A program made the translations under genes and the position numbers. Under the pieces are notes generated by a model. It ran no database searches. It worked only from the letters and a program-made list of their open reading frames with translations, and was not told the DNA's origin. DNA of 64,000 bases, taken from Tubiluchus corallicola (taxonomy: Eukaryota > Priapulida > Priapulimorpha > Priapulimorphida > Tubiluchidae). The stretch is from contig JAQGDQ010000130.1 in NCBI GenBank assembly GCA_030141605.1, forward strand, positions 453,974 through 517,973, in the 5' to 3' direction. Of the stretch, positions 25,101-36,407 are shown in pieces. Position 1 is the stretch's first letter, and every line of letters starts with the position of its first letter.

Positions 25101-28100
25101 AATAATTTATGACTTTTTATGTTTTGTGATATTATAATATATTTGATTTTCAGTCTTTATCTTCACTGATGAGCACGGCAATCCAACCTTTGCTTGCAGC
25201 AGTATCTCATGCAACTGAGTCAATACTATTGACGATGCATATGGAAGATTTTTCACAGTAGGTCATGTTGCTTCTTTAATGTCCGCCATGTTTGATTTGC
25301 GACAAGCTTTCTACTTTCCTAATCATTGAACGACCCTATTAGAAATGAATGAGTTGCCATTATTACAATGAAGTGTGTGGTCTAGTTCCAATGGTCCATG
25401 GTTCAAGTTCAGGATCAGTCCTGAATTTTTTTATTGCCTTTCTTTCTAATTATGTTTGGCTTGAAAAATTTAGTAACTGAGTTAATATTTGGCAATTTAG
25501 CAGAAATTCAGCCATTACAATCATTAATGAATAATCTTAACACCGAGGTTATAAATAAATACTGTTTCCACTTTCATGCAAATTATAGTTATTGAGTTTT
25601 GGCAAAACTTTTTATTTAAGAAAACCATCTGAATTTTGCAGCAACAAATTTCAAAGTAGATCAGAAAAGTTGATTCATTTTTAAAGTTATTTTTAAAATT
25701 TTAAAATAGTATGTGTCAGTCAGCAAAATGCTATCAATGCTTTGGCAAATTAGTAATTTGTGTTGTAGAAGTCCATATGAGTGATATTATACAAATACTA
25801 CTTGTTTTTTAGATGCTTAATTTTTAAGGCTATTCAAGAAGCAATATAATTTGCTTTATTAACTACTATTTTTTGCTGGACATTATTCTTTTTTTACTAA
25901 AAGTAAGACATTATACTTGTAAATACATTAATATACCATGACATTATCTTTAATTAATAGTATTTACTTGAAAATGTCCTGTGGCTATCAATACTATAAT
26001 CATACGTATGCTATACAACAAAAATGTTAATTAGAAAATTAAAATTGCCCAAAATAATCTGTGACGGACATGTGTACAAGAAGAATGTTCATTACTGTAG
26101 TTTTATCAATTAACTCTCTGTTTCAGGCATTCAGGTAAAGATGATTCTGAGAAGCCTCAGTGTTCTCTATACATGAGGGAACTGCAAACTTTTCTCTCAC
26201 GCGTAAATTCCGATTATTTGATGCTGTATGAGTGCACAGAGTTGGTAATGGACAGGTCAGACACAGTTTTCAAATATTACCAGTAAAGAAAATATCAGAG
26301 TTGTTATCAAAACAGAATTTTCGTTTTGATTTGCTGATAATTGCACTTTCATTTCAATTTTGCTATCACCGACTTTCATTAAGATACGCAGCTGAATAGT
26401 TTTTTCCAAAGTATTGGCAGTATTTATCCGTTTACCTTTTCTTTTGTCCTAGATGTTAAAGTTGAAAAATCTCAGCTTAAGTAGTTCAAATAAAGCAAAA
26501 ATTTTGTGTAGCATGCATGTTAAAGTCACATAAGGACATTTAAATTAATTAAAGGACGAATGTTTTCTAGTTTAGAACCTAAAGTTTGATGGAGGGTTTA
26601 CTTTGAAAAAATTTTGGATTTACAATGTTTTGCATTAACTAGCTGTTTCATACTTTAATAGTTACTTGTGAGGCATCTATGCTATAAGTACTGCAAATTG
26701 AAGTTCCAATGTTCTATAGTTCCAACTGTGACTTGAATTTCAGGGTTCTAGTTCTAGTTCAACTGTTATGTTATGCAAATTTTTGTTCACTACTCTTCTT
26801 CTTCATGATAATGCGTTAACTTCAAACTGAAGGCTCTAACACATAGCTGTGCTCTCAACTTTGTGAATGTCGTGCTAGTGTGAACCTTTATTCAGTGCAA
26901 ATAAAAACAATTAACAGTGGTGCATAATAAAAAAGTACAAATATCCCCAAGCTCCTGAAGGTGTAGCCCAATATGCGGTGGAATACCTTAATCCAGTTTA
27001 GAAAGAGCATCTGGCACTTCAGAGCAGGTTGAGAGTGCCAAGCTTGACAGTTGACTCTGGTAGGTGGTTCCACACCCTTGGCGGTGTATGGAAAAAGAGT
27101 GAAGGTGATAATCACAAGAAGAATGTGGTGTGATGTATGCAAATGAATTCTCCACATGTGAAGGAATAGTGTGACATTTTAGCTAGTCCATCAAGTTTGT
27201 GTCAAAGCAAATAAAAGCAAGCAACCAAAAACAATTTTACTTATTTTAGAATTTTGTTTTTTTAATTTTAATAGTAGTTGGTTTTGCAAAAATGATTTTA
27301 ATTTTGTTTAGTTTCAGTATCGGTTTCCTGTGTTTCACAAATTTCAGTTTCGGTTTGTAATTCTAGTTTTGGTAACATCTCTGGAAAACTGATTACAGTG
27401 TATTAACATCATTTATTTTCAAAAAAGTATCTCTTGTTGTAGCTGACGGAATGTCCCAAAACAAAAAACTTCTGATTCCGCATTGGCTTGCTAACGGTTA
27501 TTTATTCTGGGGAAAAAAGATAAATCAAAATATTAAATCATTTAGGAGTGTATTACAAAAACAAACTGTTCTTAAATAATTTTTCCTAATTTACGTAAAC
27601 ATATTTTGCAATTGCTACAAAATTATTCCACATTTGGTTCATATAAACAAAAATGATTAAATATCCGACACGTTTGTTGGATTTCATATTAAACATAACA
27701 ATTACATTGACTATTAACCATGTAATCACGCAGTATCTGGCATTACTGAGTATTACAAATTCACTAGAAGCATCATAAAAAAATTAAACTGTGAACTCAC
27801 GTATATTGGCAGCTCTGGCATTTAAATCTTAAAAGCATCCACAAACTGCAAGTCACAAGTCACAAGGCAAGATCAAATCAGGCTATATTAAACAGAATCA
27901 AGACAGTGTGACACTTTACTATCCTATTGCCTTCTGTATAAAGAAAGATGAATCACCTGAGTATTAGTATACAGTCCAAATTTACAGCAAGTAATTCATT
28001 CAAGGCCTAAAAGGTGGCAGCACATTACAGTATCATTATCCCCAACACTGGAAAACTGATTACAGTGTATTAACATCATTTATTTTCAAAAAAGTATCTC

Positions 28101-31100
28101 TGGAAAACTGATTACAGTGTATTAACATCATTTATTTCAAAAAAGTGCTCCATTATACGTAAGTGGTTCAATTAAAAATAGATAACCACAGTTATTATTT
28201 ATATACATACATACACATAACATGCTTATTTACGTACATACCCATAACATGCTTGTAAATGTGTATTTTGAATTATACTGAGAGTTAATTATTGATAATG
28301 AATTAATCAAAATGATTATTATACAAAAATGTGTGGTAGGCATTAACAAGTAGTGCACATATGAATAAGTTAATCAATATTGTTAATAATGAACAACATT
28401 GTAGTATGTGCCCAAAGTTAAAAGAGTTTAATTTTATTAATACTGTTAATAATAATATTCATTTTGCTTAACGTTTCATACAATTATTCAGTGCTTTACA
28501 GGTCTGATATCACTGTATGGAATTGTCAATTTGTTTTTGCAGTGTACACCCAGTGGCTTGTCGTTGTATAGAGTTGTTTATTCGTCACGTGAGCCTGATA
28601 CGCCCCCTAGGCGATGGTGGAAGGATGAGATTAGCTGCCGATTTTGCACAGATGGAAGCAGCTATTTCTCCGCTTTGTTACAGGATTGGGGACCTGGGGA
28701 GAGCTTACAAACAACTACGATCATTTAGGTATGAAGCAACCAACGTTTCTAATTGATTTTTTACCAGTTACCACGTGAAAGACAAAGCAAGGTTGCTAAT
28801 TGTCATATGGTTAAGGGATTACCTTATTCTGTTTTTATATTGTTGCTGTCTTTGAGCAAAGCAACTTTGTCTTTGATTCTACAATACCCTAGTATTTCTC
28901 CAATGAAACAAATGTGTGTTGGAAAACAAAAAAATGTTATACCTATTGTTACTTCTCAGTTTTTTGTATACTCTGTATTTTAAGAACAGCAATTCCATTT
29001 GCTTCTTCTTGTTGCTTATTGCCAGTGTTGCCTGCAACATATCAGTCTGTTTGTTGCTGCTGCCAGCTTGTTGTTGCTTGTTGCGAGTACTGCCTGCAAC
29101 ATATCAGTGTGTTTGTTGCTGCTGCCAGCTTGTTGTCGCTTGTTGCAAGTACTACCTGCAACATATCAGTCTGTTTGTTACTGCTGCCAGCTTGTTGTTG
29201 CTTGGTGCGAGTATTGCCTGCAACATATCAGTCCCTTTGTTGCTGCTGCCAGCTTATTGTCGCTTGTTGCAAGTACTGCCTGCAACATATCAGTCTGTTT
29301 GTTGCTGCTGCCAGCTTGTTGTTGCTTGGTGCGAGTATTGCCTGCAACATATCAGTCCCTTTGTTGCTGCTGCCAGCTTATTGTTGCTTGGTGCAAGTAC
29401 TGCCTGCAACATATCAGCCTGTTTGTTGCTGCTGCCAGCTTGTGGTTGTTTGTTGCTAGTGTTGCCTGCAACGTATCAGTTTCTTTGCTGCCGCTGCCAG
29501 CTTGTTGCTTGTTGCGAGTACTGCCTGCAACATATCAGTCCCTTTGTTGCTGCTGCCAGCTTATTGTTGCTTGGTGCAAGTATGCCTGCAACATATCAGT
29601 CTGTTTGTTGCCGCTGCCAGCTTGTTGTTGTTTGTTGCTAGTGTTGCCTGCAACGTATCAGTCTCTTTCCTGCCGCTGCCAGCTTGTTGCTTGTTGCGAG
29701 TACTGCCTGCAACATATCAGTCTGTTTGTTGCCGCTACCAGCTTGTTGTTGCTTGTTGTGAGTGTTGCCTGCAACATATCAGTCTCTTTGCTGCCACTGC
29801 CAGCTTGTTGTTGCTTGTTGAGAGTGTTGCCTGGAACTTATCAGTCTGCTCATTGTCCCTATGCATCATAAATGTATTTGTAATAAGATTCAAAGTAGTG
29901 AACACGCTGTAGGGATTTAGACTGTTGAGTAATAAACTGTTTCACTGTCTTTGTTAGAACACAACTTTCTCCCATCCCAGAGTTCATAGTTTTATAGTTC
30001 ACTGCAGTTATGAGTACTGGATTCTCATTATTGTGCTATATTTCACAATGTGATGGCAATAAAATATATTGGCATGTTAAACACTATAACTTGATGTAGT
30101 AGTTTTATTTCAGATGATACTTCTTTGCATTGTCCAGGCCTTCGCTTTGTTCTATTTTATTCTTTGAAGCACATATGATTGTACAAATTAAAGAATTTTA
30201 CACATATCTTTGATTTCTCTCAAACTAAATATTATACAAAAAGTTTATAAAATCAAAATTTATATTGATTGCCTAATTGGTTTTGTCTGTAAAAATGAAT
30301 TCTTTAATAAATAATTTAGATATTTATGTCTGGCTTTTCCTGGAGTTTGCACATTATTTCAGTGGTTCAGTTATTTTGTTTCCATGAAGATTTTTAGAGA
30401 AAAAAATTAACCATTATAATTATAAAGTATGATGGTGTGGTAGTATAATAGAAGTGAATCATAGTTTCAGATAATGGTTATTGTTTTGCTTGGCTTTCTT
30501 CTATTTCAGGCCATTACTTTTTCAAAATGCTGATCATATTGCGGGAAGCTCATCTCTTGGAGAAGTTGTACCTTACAGCACTGCCTTGTGTTTCCTGTTT
30601 TCCAGAAGTCCAACTGAATTACTTTCCCCACACCAAGTATGGTATTTACTTTGCTAGATTTATACATATTTTTTAATTTGTCCATAAATTGCTCATGTTT
30701 GGAAGAAGAGCTAAAAAGATTTTAAACGTTTTCATTTCTCAACTTGTCATAGTTTGCTAGTACATATATCTGCCAACCATCAATTGTCTGAATAGAGTAT
30801 CTGCTTTTGTATGATGTATTTGACTATGCTTTACCAGCCTAAAGCTTTGCACTTGTGAACATTATAAGAAATATGAATATTGCAGGTGGCAGCATAATAC
30901 TAAAGCCATCATGTTAGCACTGTTTAATTTTTGAATTTATCAGAGTTTAGTACTGATGTTATCTACCTAACAATTATATTATTCTGACGCTTTTTTTCAA
31001 TTGTGTCATGTCCAAACAATGCAGCTTTGTGTTACAACAAATATTACAGAAAGCCGAGTGGACTGAAGCAGAATATTCGAAGTGGCTGGATCAACATCCC

Positions 31101-31654
31101 AGTGAAAAAGATAGACTGTTATTAATAAAGTAAGTACGTTTCTGGTACTTAATCGCAGTTTAGTTCCCTGTAAAGTGTAAAGTATATTATGTTCATACCT
31201 AAATTTTATGACCTGATTTTGTAAAGCAGTTTGTAGAGAATCTTAATTTAAATTAGTTTTGTGTGTTGGGCATAATTCAAATAATGAGAATATTCTGGTC
31301 CTTGCAACTTTGCTTGTCCTAGCGAAAACCAGGAATTGCATTTCTGTCATAGAAAGATTTCCTCTATTGATGAAACCTGTCTTTTATTCTTTTTCACGAT
31401 TTTGATAGAGATTTCAGTGAAAGCTTCTAGCTGCAATGTGTGAACATGATGTATGTCTATTCTAGACTTACTGCAAAACTAAAAGTATTGTTGTTGTCTT
31501 TAATGTTCCATTATAATGATGCTTTTTTGTGCTTTTTTTCAGAGCCACACTAGAGTCATATGTACAAACTGTTAAAGCTCGACAAGGTAAAGAATTTGCA
31601 CCTGTTTATCCAACCATGCTGAAGCTACTCAATGACGGGATGCAGAAATCATAG
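10186..31654 (+). CDS. COG5: Conserved oligomeric Golgi complex subunit 5
   Basis: Lobe-B subunit (with COG6-8) of the COG tether, which captures retrograde vesicles at the Golgi. Coding exons: 10186-10231, 11016-11155, 12127-12184, 12900-12954, 13558-13627, 14087-14207, 14895-15025, 16816-16969, 18304-18494, 20401-20482, 21088-21259, 22679-22840, 23714-23924, 25154-25257, 26127-26255, 28543-28728, 30510-30636, 31050-31129, 31543-31654. All introns are GT-AG, phases join throughout, and the total is 776 residues plus TAG. Family blocks in order: [13 protein letters not shown] (~residues 67-82), [23 protein letters not shown] (~150-163), [64 protein letters not shown] (~353-373), [40 protein letters not shown] with [11 protein letters not shown] (~622-655), [15 protein letters not shown] and [11 protein letters not shown] near the C-terminus. 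Human COG5 is about 840 residues; the difference is mostly a shorter N-terminus. The start is the only ATG giving the MESDNTDMW lead into exon 2. No inactivating change was seen. The introns are rich in repeats. Confidence 0.97.
11590..11807 (-). pseudogene. LINE 3' fragment (RT C-terminus) in COG5 intron 2
   Basis: The minus strand reads [20 protein letters not shown] then [10 protein letters not shown], the usual C-terminal signature of CR1/RTE-like polyproteins. About 65 codons are open to a stop near 11610. It is 5'-truncated, as expected for LINE insertions, and antisense to COG5. Confidence 0.75.
12311..12777. mobile_element. hAT-like MITE, copy 1 (COG5 intron 3)
   Basis: Begins agtgatgggcgattaatc and ends in a decayed inverted version (aaaatcgttcatcgtg). 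Long stretches align with 19286-19717: the 5' 150 bp including gttacacactg and agtgttttacc, and the 3' block aagaacaagattataatcga. The start and length fit non-autonomous hAT elements. It makes up about two thirds of the intron. Confidence 0.65.
13795..13930 (-). repeat. retroposon 3' end in COG5 intron 5
   Basis: On the minus strand it ends in tgacaaataaagatttttac plus tac repeats, a common 3' end of L2/CR1-like LINEs and dependent SINEs. A ~34-bp segment (aaaactgctgaagacaaatg onward) recurs near 43825. No coding part is present. Confidence 0.4.
15282..15348 (+). repeat. tRNA-like sequence (pseudo-tRNA or SINE head)
   Basis: GGCTGG and CCAGCC can pair as an acceptor stem. The D-arm resembles an A box (aactcagctggtaga), the anticodon stem tggga/tccca is intact around a 7-nt loop with ACT at the anticodon position, and ttcaaatccc stands for the B box. 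The T-stem has two mismatches and the D-stem is poor, so a working tRNA is unlikely. It is in COG5 intron 7, sense orientation. Confidence 0.5.
19286..19717. mobile_element. hAT-like MITE, copy 2 (COG5 intron 9)
   Basis: Starts tagtgatgggcgattaata and ends aaaattgcccatcacta, so the ends are inverted repeats of about 14 bp (agtgatgggc core). Flanking octamers gttactgt and cttgctgc agree at 5 of 8 positions, a possible old 8-bp target duplication. Related to 12311-12777. No transposase. Confidence 0.75.
20205..20330 (+). repeat. dispersed repeat, copy B (COG5 intron 9)
   Basis: Aligns with 5880-6012 from tgtacaagtataaa through aataggggtgctacagtt to the gagccgtc block, same orientation. It ends about 70 bp before exon 10. 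Class unknown. Confidence 0.6.
23523..23594. repeat. hairpin in COG5 intron 12
   Basis: Arms of about 32 nt around a gccatgg centre; the inner 23 bp (actttaaagt and tctggatgtttt) pair almost perfectly. It is likely a palindromic mobile-element remnant, with small-RNA precursor as an alternative. Confidence 0.6.
26890..27175 (-). pseudogene. decayed LINE 3' end in COG5 intron 15
   Basis: One minus frame reads [16 protein letters not shown], matching the FP-WN-LPE-V signature of Jockey/CR1 C-termini; the next frame continues with [11 protein letters not shown]. Stops interrupt every frame. The 89-codon open frame here is a shadow of this remnant. Confidence 0.45.
27381..28147. repeat. 54-bp repeat, three copies (one dispersed, two in tandem)
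   Basis: The same 54 bp, starting ctggaaaactgattacagtg, occurs at 27381-27434 and 28048-28101. A slightly shortened third copy overlaps the second at 28100-28147. The first two are identical over their length, which implies recent duplication or conversion across 667 bp. The DNA between them is intron with nothing recognisable. Confidence 0.85.
29000..29865. repeat. 62-bp minisatellite in COG5 intron 16
   Basis: About 14 units with a period of 62 bp, measured from cctgcaac at 29031, 29093, 29155, 29217 and so on. Typical unit parts are cctgcaacatatcagtctgt, ttgttgctgctgccagcttg and ttgttgcttgttgcgagtac. The unit has no stop in any plus frame and 62 is not a multiple of 3, so all three frames stay open and give Cys/Leu-rich phantom ORFs of up to 290 codons. 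It lies inside a well-supported intron. Confidence 0.95.
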
Positions 31655-31736
31655 CATTTTTTTCTTTGAACTTTTTTAATGAAAGCCATTGAGTGTATGT
31701 TAAAAAGCAGCTAACTTAATGGAAGATATTGAATAT

Positions 31737-31803
31737 GCCAGGACATGAATCCAAGACCTTACGATTTGAATTTGCACCCTCTAACCACTTGAGCTGTTGG
31801 CAA
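31737..31803 (-). repeat. antisense tRNA-like sequence in COG5 3' UTR
   Basis: On the minus strand it reads cagctcaagtggttagagg (A-box/D-arm like), an anticodon arm with TTC at the anticodon position, aaggtc as variable loop, and ggattcatgtcctggc (B-box/T-arm like). The T-stem and acceptor are imperfect. Most likely a tRNA-derived SINE head or tRNA pseudogene inserted opposite to COG5. Confidence 0.55.
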
Positions 31804-32320
31804 ATGGGAAAGTTTTGGTGTAGAAATTTTATGGGATTTTTCTTTCTGGTTCCCCATATAACATCTTTGCTGAGTTCCCAAGCAAGAAGAATAATACAGT
31901 GTACTGCAAGTGCGGCTGAGGTATTTACTGTAGAAGACAAGCTTTCAGGACAGTTTTCTGTGCCATTTAATTTACTACAAAAATGTTTTACTTTAATGTA
32001 TTTCAGTGGGATTTAATTCATAGGGTGAGCACCTGTCCGTAATCAGGAGTGGTGGCAACCATACTTGAAGTATAATTAAATTCTGAAATCAAATTCTGAC
32101 TTGCATTACTTTGTCTTGCTAGTTTTTCCAGACTACTGTTGTATACTTTTTTTAATTTTCAGTGATTCCTTCTATGTCAGTATTGTTACAAGCTTGGTGT
32201 AAATATATAGTTATGATTTTCAAAGTCAAGTTACAGGGCATGCATTGAATGGTGATTGGTTTTGTCTTTGAACATACAGTCATCTTATATGAATGTTTTC
32301 TGATATCATTTATTTATGAC

Positions 32321-32326
32321 AATAAA
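32321..32326 (+). terminator. poly(A) signal for COG5
   Basis: AATAAA about 670 bp after the stop codon, followed by a GT/T-rich stretch (ttcagtggtctctatttg) as expected for a cleavage site. It is the first canonical signal downstream. Confidence 0.6.
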
Positions 32327-33124
32327 AGGTTCAGTGGTCTCTATTTGTAATAAGAATTTTTAGCAGTTTAACTAGTGAACACACAAGTTTTTTATTCTAA
32401 AACTTTGTTAACTCACCACAGATGGCAGCACAATACTGGAGGTTTACATGCGCGTTGTATGAAGCCCGGCACTGCTGTCGTCTGACAGGCTTCTCATGCT
32501 GCCTGTCTTCAGTAATTACAATGCATGGCCGAAGTGGAAGGTGTGTTAAATTATGTGTTGACACAAGTTTCAATACTGTTGTACAATGATATGGATAATA
32601 TAAACCACAACAATCAAGCTACCTTGTTAGACTTATATTCAGGAGAACAGTGGAATCTTAACATTGAAAGAATTGTTGTTGGTGAGTGCCATTGTTGAAG
32701 CATTGTATTACCATTGTTTGACAATTGCATAGATTGTTGTTTTATTAGGACTTGTTTGTGAGCCATCATAATGTTGACCTTGTCATGAATTCCTAACACG
32801 AATAATTTGCAACTTGTCCTTTGGCTTTTCTTAAAGAAATCTTTATTTTTAAAATAAGATGATTTCACCGAACAATGTTGCAAAGATAACGTCATTCTAC
32901 ATCAAGTGGACAAGCTATTAAAAGATTTTGTTTGAAATCATGCTGCATAAATCACCTGTTGTGTAATACCCTAAAAATTTGCAGTATTTTTCTGTCTTTA
33001 TTATGTTATTTTCAATATTTTTGGGTAGCTACCAGTGTATAGGCCTGTGTAGCTATGCGGCTTAACTATAAGGTATTAGAATGTGGGAGTAGGGCAGAAC
33101 AGGGTCTGTACTGTTCATGTTTAA

Positions 33125-33945
33125 GGGACTAGTGACCAGTAAAAAAGTCACTGGAAAAAAGTCACAGAAAAGAAGTCACAATTTTGGCTAGGAAAAAGCA
33201 GGGTATTCAAACAAAAATACTCAAGATAGTTACAATTTATTTAAGTATCATAAACACTTAAAGTAATAAAGCAGAAAATATTTTAAATTAGTATTAACTG
33301 GCAATACATACATGTGAAAAAAACCATACGTGGTACAATGTGGACCAAGCAGTACTATGTCTGTCTGGACCAGACATGAACAGTTAATACCGATCGGGAC
33401 AAGATTTAATCAAGATCTCTTTCTCTCTTGCACATAACTTAGACTCCAGTAAAGTCTTGAATGGATTTTACAATGGGAATAGCCAGTCTATTGATTGTTG
33501 CCAAGGCTATAGACGTTCCCGTGAAACTGCGTTCAATACGTTCAAATCGCTTCATTTCTACAACTGTATAAACATGTTAGAAGGTTTGTCAGGTGAATTT
33601 CCACAAACTTCTCATATACTGAGTGATTCTGCTTGCCATCACACGATGATCTTTTCTGATTAATAATAACTCGCCAACACGCGATTAGTTCAGTGCAAAA
33701 TATTGCCTTCCAACAGAGAACGTGGTAATAGAATAATACATGGCAAACTAAACCGCGAACTTTCTAAAAACAATGTCAAACTTGATTAGGAGAGATTTTT
33801 AACTGGGAAACAAAAATGTTCATTAAAATAGTGGCTGATAAAGAAGTGTGGGTGAAATTGGTGTGCGGCATTAAAATGGCACAGGAAAAACGGCAAGGTA
33901 AAAATGGCACAAATGAAAAAATATGAAAAAAATGACACACTTATG
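33125..33945. other. possible DNA transposon remnant with reiterated end motifs
   Basis: The left part repeats aaaaaagtcac (33140-33175: three short units ending gtcac). The right part repeats aaaatggcac and aaaaacggca (33870-33940). Such short reiterations occur at the ends of some DNA transposons, and the coding-like minus-strand segment 33439-33563 lies between them. No transposase motif was recognised. Confidence 0.25.
33439..33563 (-). CDS. unrecognised coding-like segment, candidate last exon
   Basis: After a fair acceptor (tttatacag, minus strand) the frame reads VEMKRFERIERSF, continues through TINRLAIPIVKSIQDF and stops with TAA. A minus-strand AATAAA follows about 200 bp downstream near 33240. 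The composition looks protein-like, but I cannot name it, and no other exon of the same gene was found. It could equally be part of a transposon. Confidence 0.25.
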
Positions 33946-34129
33946 AAATATGAGTTGGCAGTTAAGGTTACTGTGTGAGCTAATTATTTTTAGATATTTT
34001 TATCTTTGTCACAGAAGTTATGTTCTAACGCTGTTTGTTTATTGGTTGGGATGTTTTTTACTATTATACAGCAGTAAGCTGATTACGGAAAAACTAGTAA
34101 CAGATTTCCAGAAAGTGTGAAGGTGGGCA

Positions 34130-34240
34130 GGGATAAAAAAGGTGTACTTTGAAGCAAATTCCTGGGCGGGGGGGGGGGTGAAAACTGCTAAAACGGGCGT
34201 TTTTTCACCCGTTTTTTGTCTTTTAGGTGGCTCCAATGTA
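34130..34240. other. G-run next to a short hairpin
   Basis: A run of ten or more G (near 34168-34178) is followed by aaaacgggcg, a T-run, and cacccgtttt, which can pair as a 10-bp stem. No gene is attached. The open frames around 34039-34550 on the minus strand show no family signature. Confidence 0.4.
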
Positions 34241-34559
34241 TTTAACTGGATTGAGGTCCAGTGAATTTGCAAGCCAGTCAGTTCAATCGAAAAAATAAAT
34301 GTCGCAGTTTTGAGACTGTGCGAGACGCGCGAGGCTTTCACACCGGAAGTGGATGATAGATTATCAATTGATTGAGCAGTACTTTGATGCAATAAATTGT
34401 TCTGTCCCGTCACTTCCTGTTTTGGTGCTCCCTACCAAAAGGTTATGTGCCACCCTGTATTTTAATCTCATTTTATAATTTCGGGTTATCTGCAGACACT
34501 GATTTTTCAGACGTAGGCCTACTGGTAGAAGATGCCGCTCGTTATACATTTAGTTTTTA

Positions 34560-36400
34560 CTAGTTTTCCAGACATTACTGATTAAGCGTTTCACGAACAT
34601 TAATAATTGAAACAAAATAATCATTATCATCATTGCCTGGTGAAAGAAATCCAAACTCAAACTTTGTGAATTTGTTACTTTTGATGTTCTTACAGTCGTG
34701 AAGTCATACCGTGTAAGCAGAATTAAACATAAATGTTTTGAGAACGTTCGCACTAATTACTCCAGGAGTTAAATTGATACTGAAATTTTCCGTGGAGGCT
34801 TAAGGCGTTTAATCATAATATATCTCAAGCTTCTACGAACACGCCGGTAAAATAAGAGAAACTTATTCAAGGTGAAAATTTTCTGTAAGTAGCGGAGCAG
34901 CTCGACATAATAATTATGTGTTACACATGCTCCAGAGAGAACAATTATATTACGGCTAGACACGCAGTGTGAACCAAACATTGTTTCTCTGAATTTATTT
35001 TGTTTCCTGACAAATCTTACATTTTGTAGCATCATCACGCTAAATAATAATGTTCTTAGTAACTGTGATAATGAAAAATATCTAGGTCATTATTTGAAGT
35101 GATAACCGAGATGACTTAGACATCGTTAACCAGAAGATCCCTATGCTATTGTCGTGCAAACTAACTTATTAGAAAATTCAGCTACTGTTCCCCTTAATGT
35201 TAAAAGGTATCTATTTAGTGTTTATTGTAATACCTTCTACTACATGGCTACCTGGAGGCATTTTAGTAATTATAAATTTGTTATAACGGTGAAATGCCAT
35301 TTATTTTCACCGCTCACACTGTGATGGTTCGATCCATTACGAGACTATTGGATACCAGATATAAAACCGCCAGTATGGAATGACCACGTCTGTTGAGTGG
35401 GTAAAGGGACTAGTGTTTTTAACATTTTAGCACTTGTTCCGTTACTGTCAATCAGCATATAGAACACGTTCCTGGCAAGTGTCTGTGTAAATTCGTCTTT
35501 CGAGTTCAGTGCGTATTAGCACCATCGGTACAATATCTTAAAACTCAAAAATGTGCACAATGTGTGAAAAATATTATTTTTTGGGTATGCATGTGATTAT
35601 GGTGCTCGTGCAATGAGTGTTAAAATTCACGTGATGTTAATGAAAAGATTTGATTCCTGTTCTTAGTACGGCGAATTTACATCGCACACAAGACAGCAAT
35701 TGTGGATGTAGATCATTACTGTAATTTTGTATTTATGTAAGTTTGTGTGATTTTTTGCATTAGTTTTTGTTTTATATTGTTTTGTGTTGTATATACGTAA
35801 GTATAAACTGAAGTTCAAAATAATGAATTAAATCAAATAAATAAATCAAGTGTGACCTCATGTTCTGATTCCGGAAATTTTGGTTTTAGTTTGCATCCTT
35901 TTTTTATCTAGATCACGGTTATTGTGATAATGCGTAAGGTTCGCAAGGATTACCCAAATGAATTGCATGGCGCAAAAATAATGCGTATGTATGTGCGCGA
36001 ATAAATAAGATCTAGTAGGGTAGGGGTACGAATCAGACAATTTCGGGTAAAAATGCAACGACTAATTATAAAAACAATTTATTTATAGACTGTGTTTTCT
36101 ACATTGAATTAAGGTTTACTGGACATAATTTAATTGTTTAGTTTCTTTTTTTAAAGAATCTTCTGAAAACCCATAAAACAGGCTGAAGAGAAAAGGCTGC
36201 CCGATGGACACGAAACATCATTAATGAATGGAATAGGAAAATTAATTCCAAGGAATCACTGTATTAAGATAAGCGGTCATTGCTAGTTGGCATACTTCTT
36301 TAGGTTTCAGGGCTTAACTGGATTTATATGCTTTCCCAACAGCCAATATGTTAGTTGCCTGTTCCACTATGTTGCCATAAGACAAATAACGGTATAGCAC
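34560..36400. other. stretch without recognisable gene
   Basis: AT-rich DNA. Near 35740-35850 a T-rich section followed by aaataaataaatc resembles a plus-oriented retroposon 3' end. Small open frames on the minus strand (34550-35038, 35858-36058) have no signature. Confidence 0.4.
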
Positions 36401-36407
36401 ACTTTTC

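Larger units (their letters stand above)
31655..32340 (+). other. COG5 3' UTR (inferred)
   Basis: From the stop codon to just past the only clear poly(A) signal. It contains the antisense tRNA-like sequence. The 95-codon open frame on the plus strand here has no recognisable product and is probably chance. Confidence 0.55.

Noticed and set aside
28914-29912. Four overlapping Cys/Leu-rich open frames of up to 290 codons
   Set aside because: They are readings of the 62-bp minisatellite, which lacks stops in all plus frames and lies in a COG5 intron whose flanking exons join in phase.
31022-31049. Earlier AG (31023-31024) as the start of COG5 exon 18
   Set aside because: Using it shifts the frame and meets a stop; the AG at 31048-31049 keeps phase and gives the conserved KAEW start.
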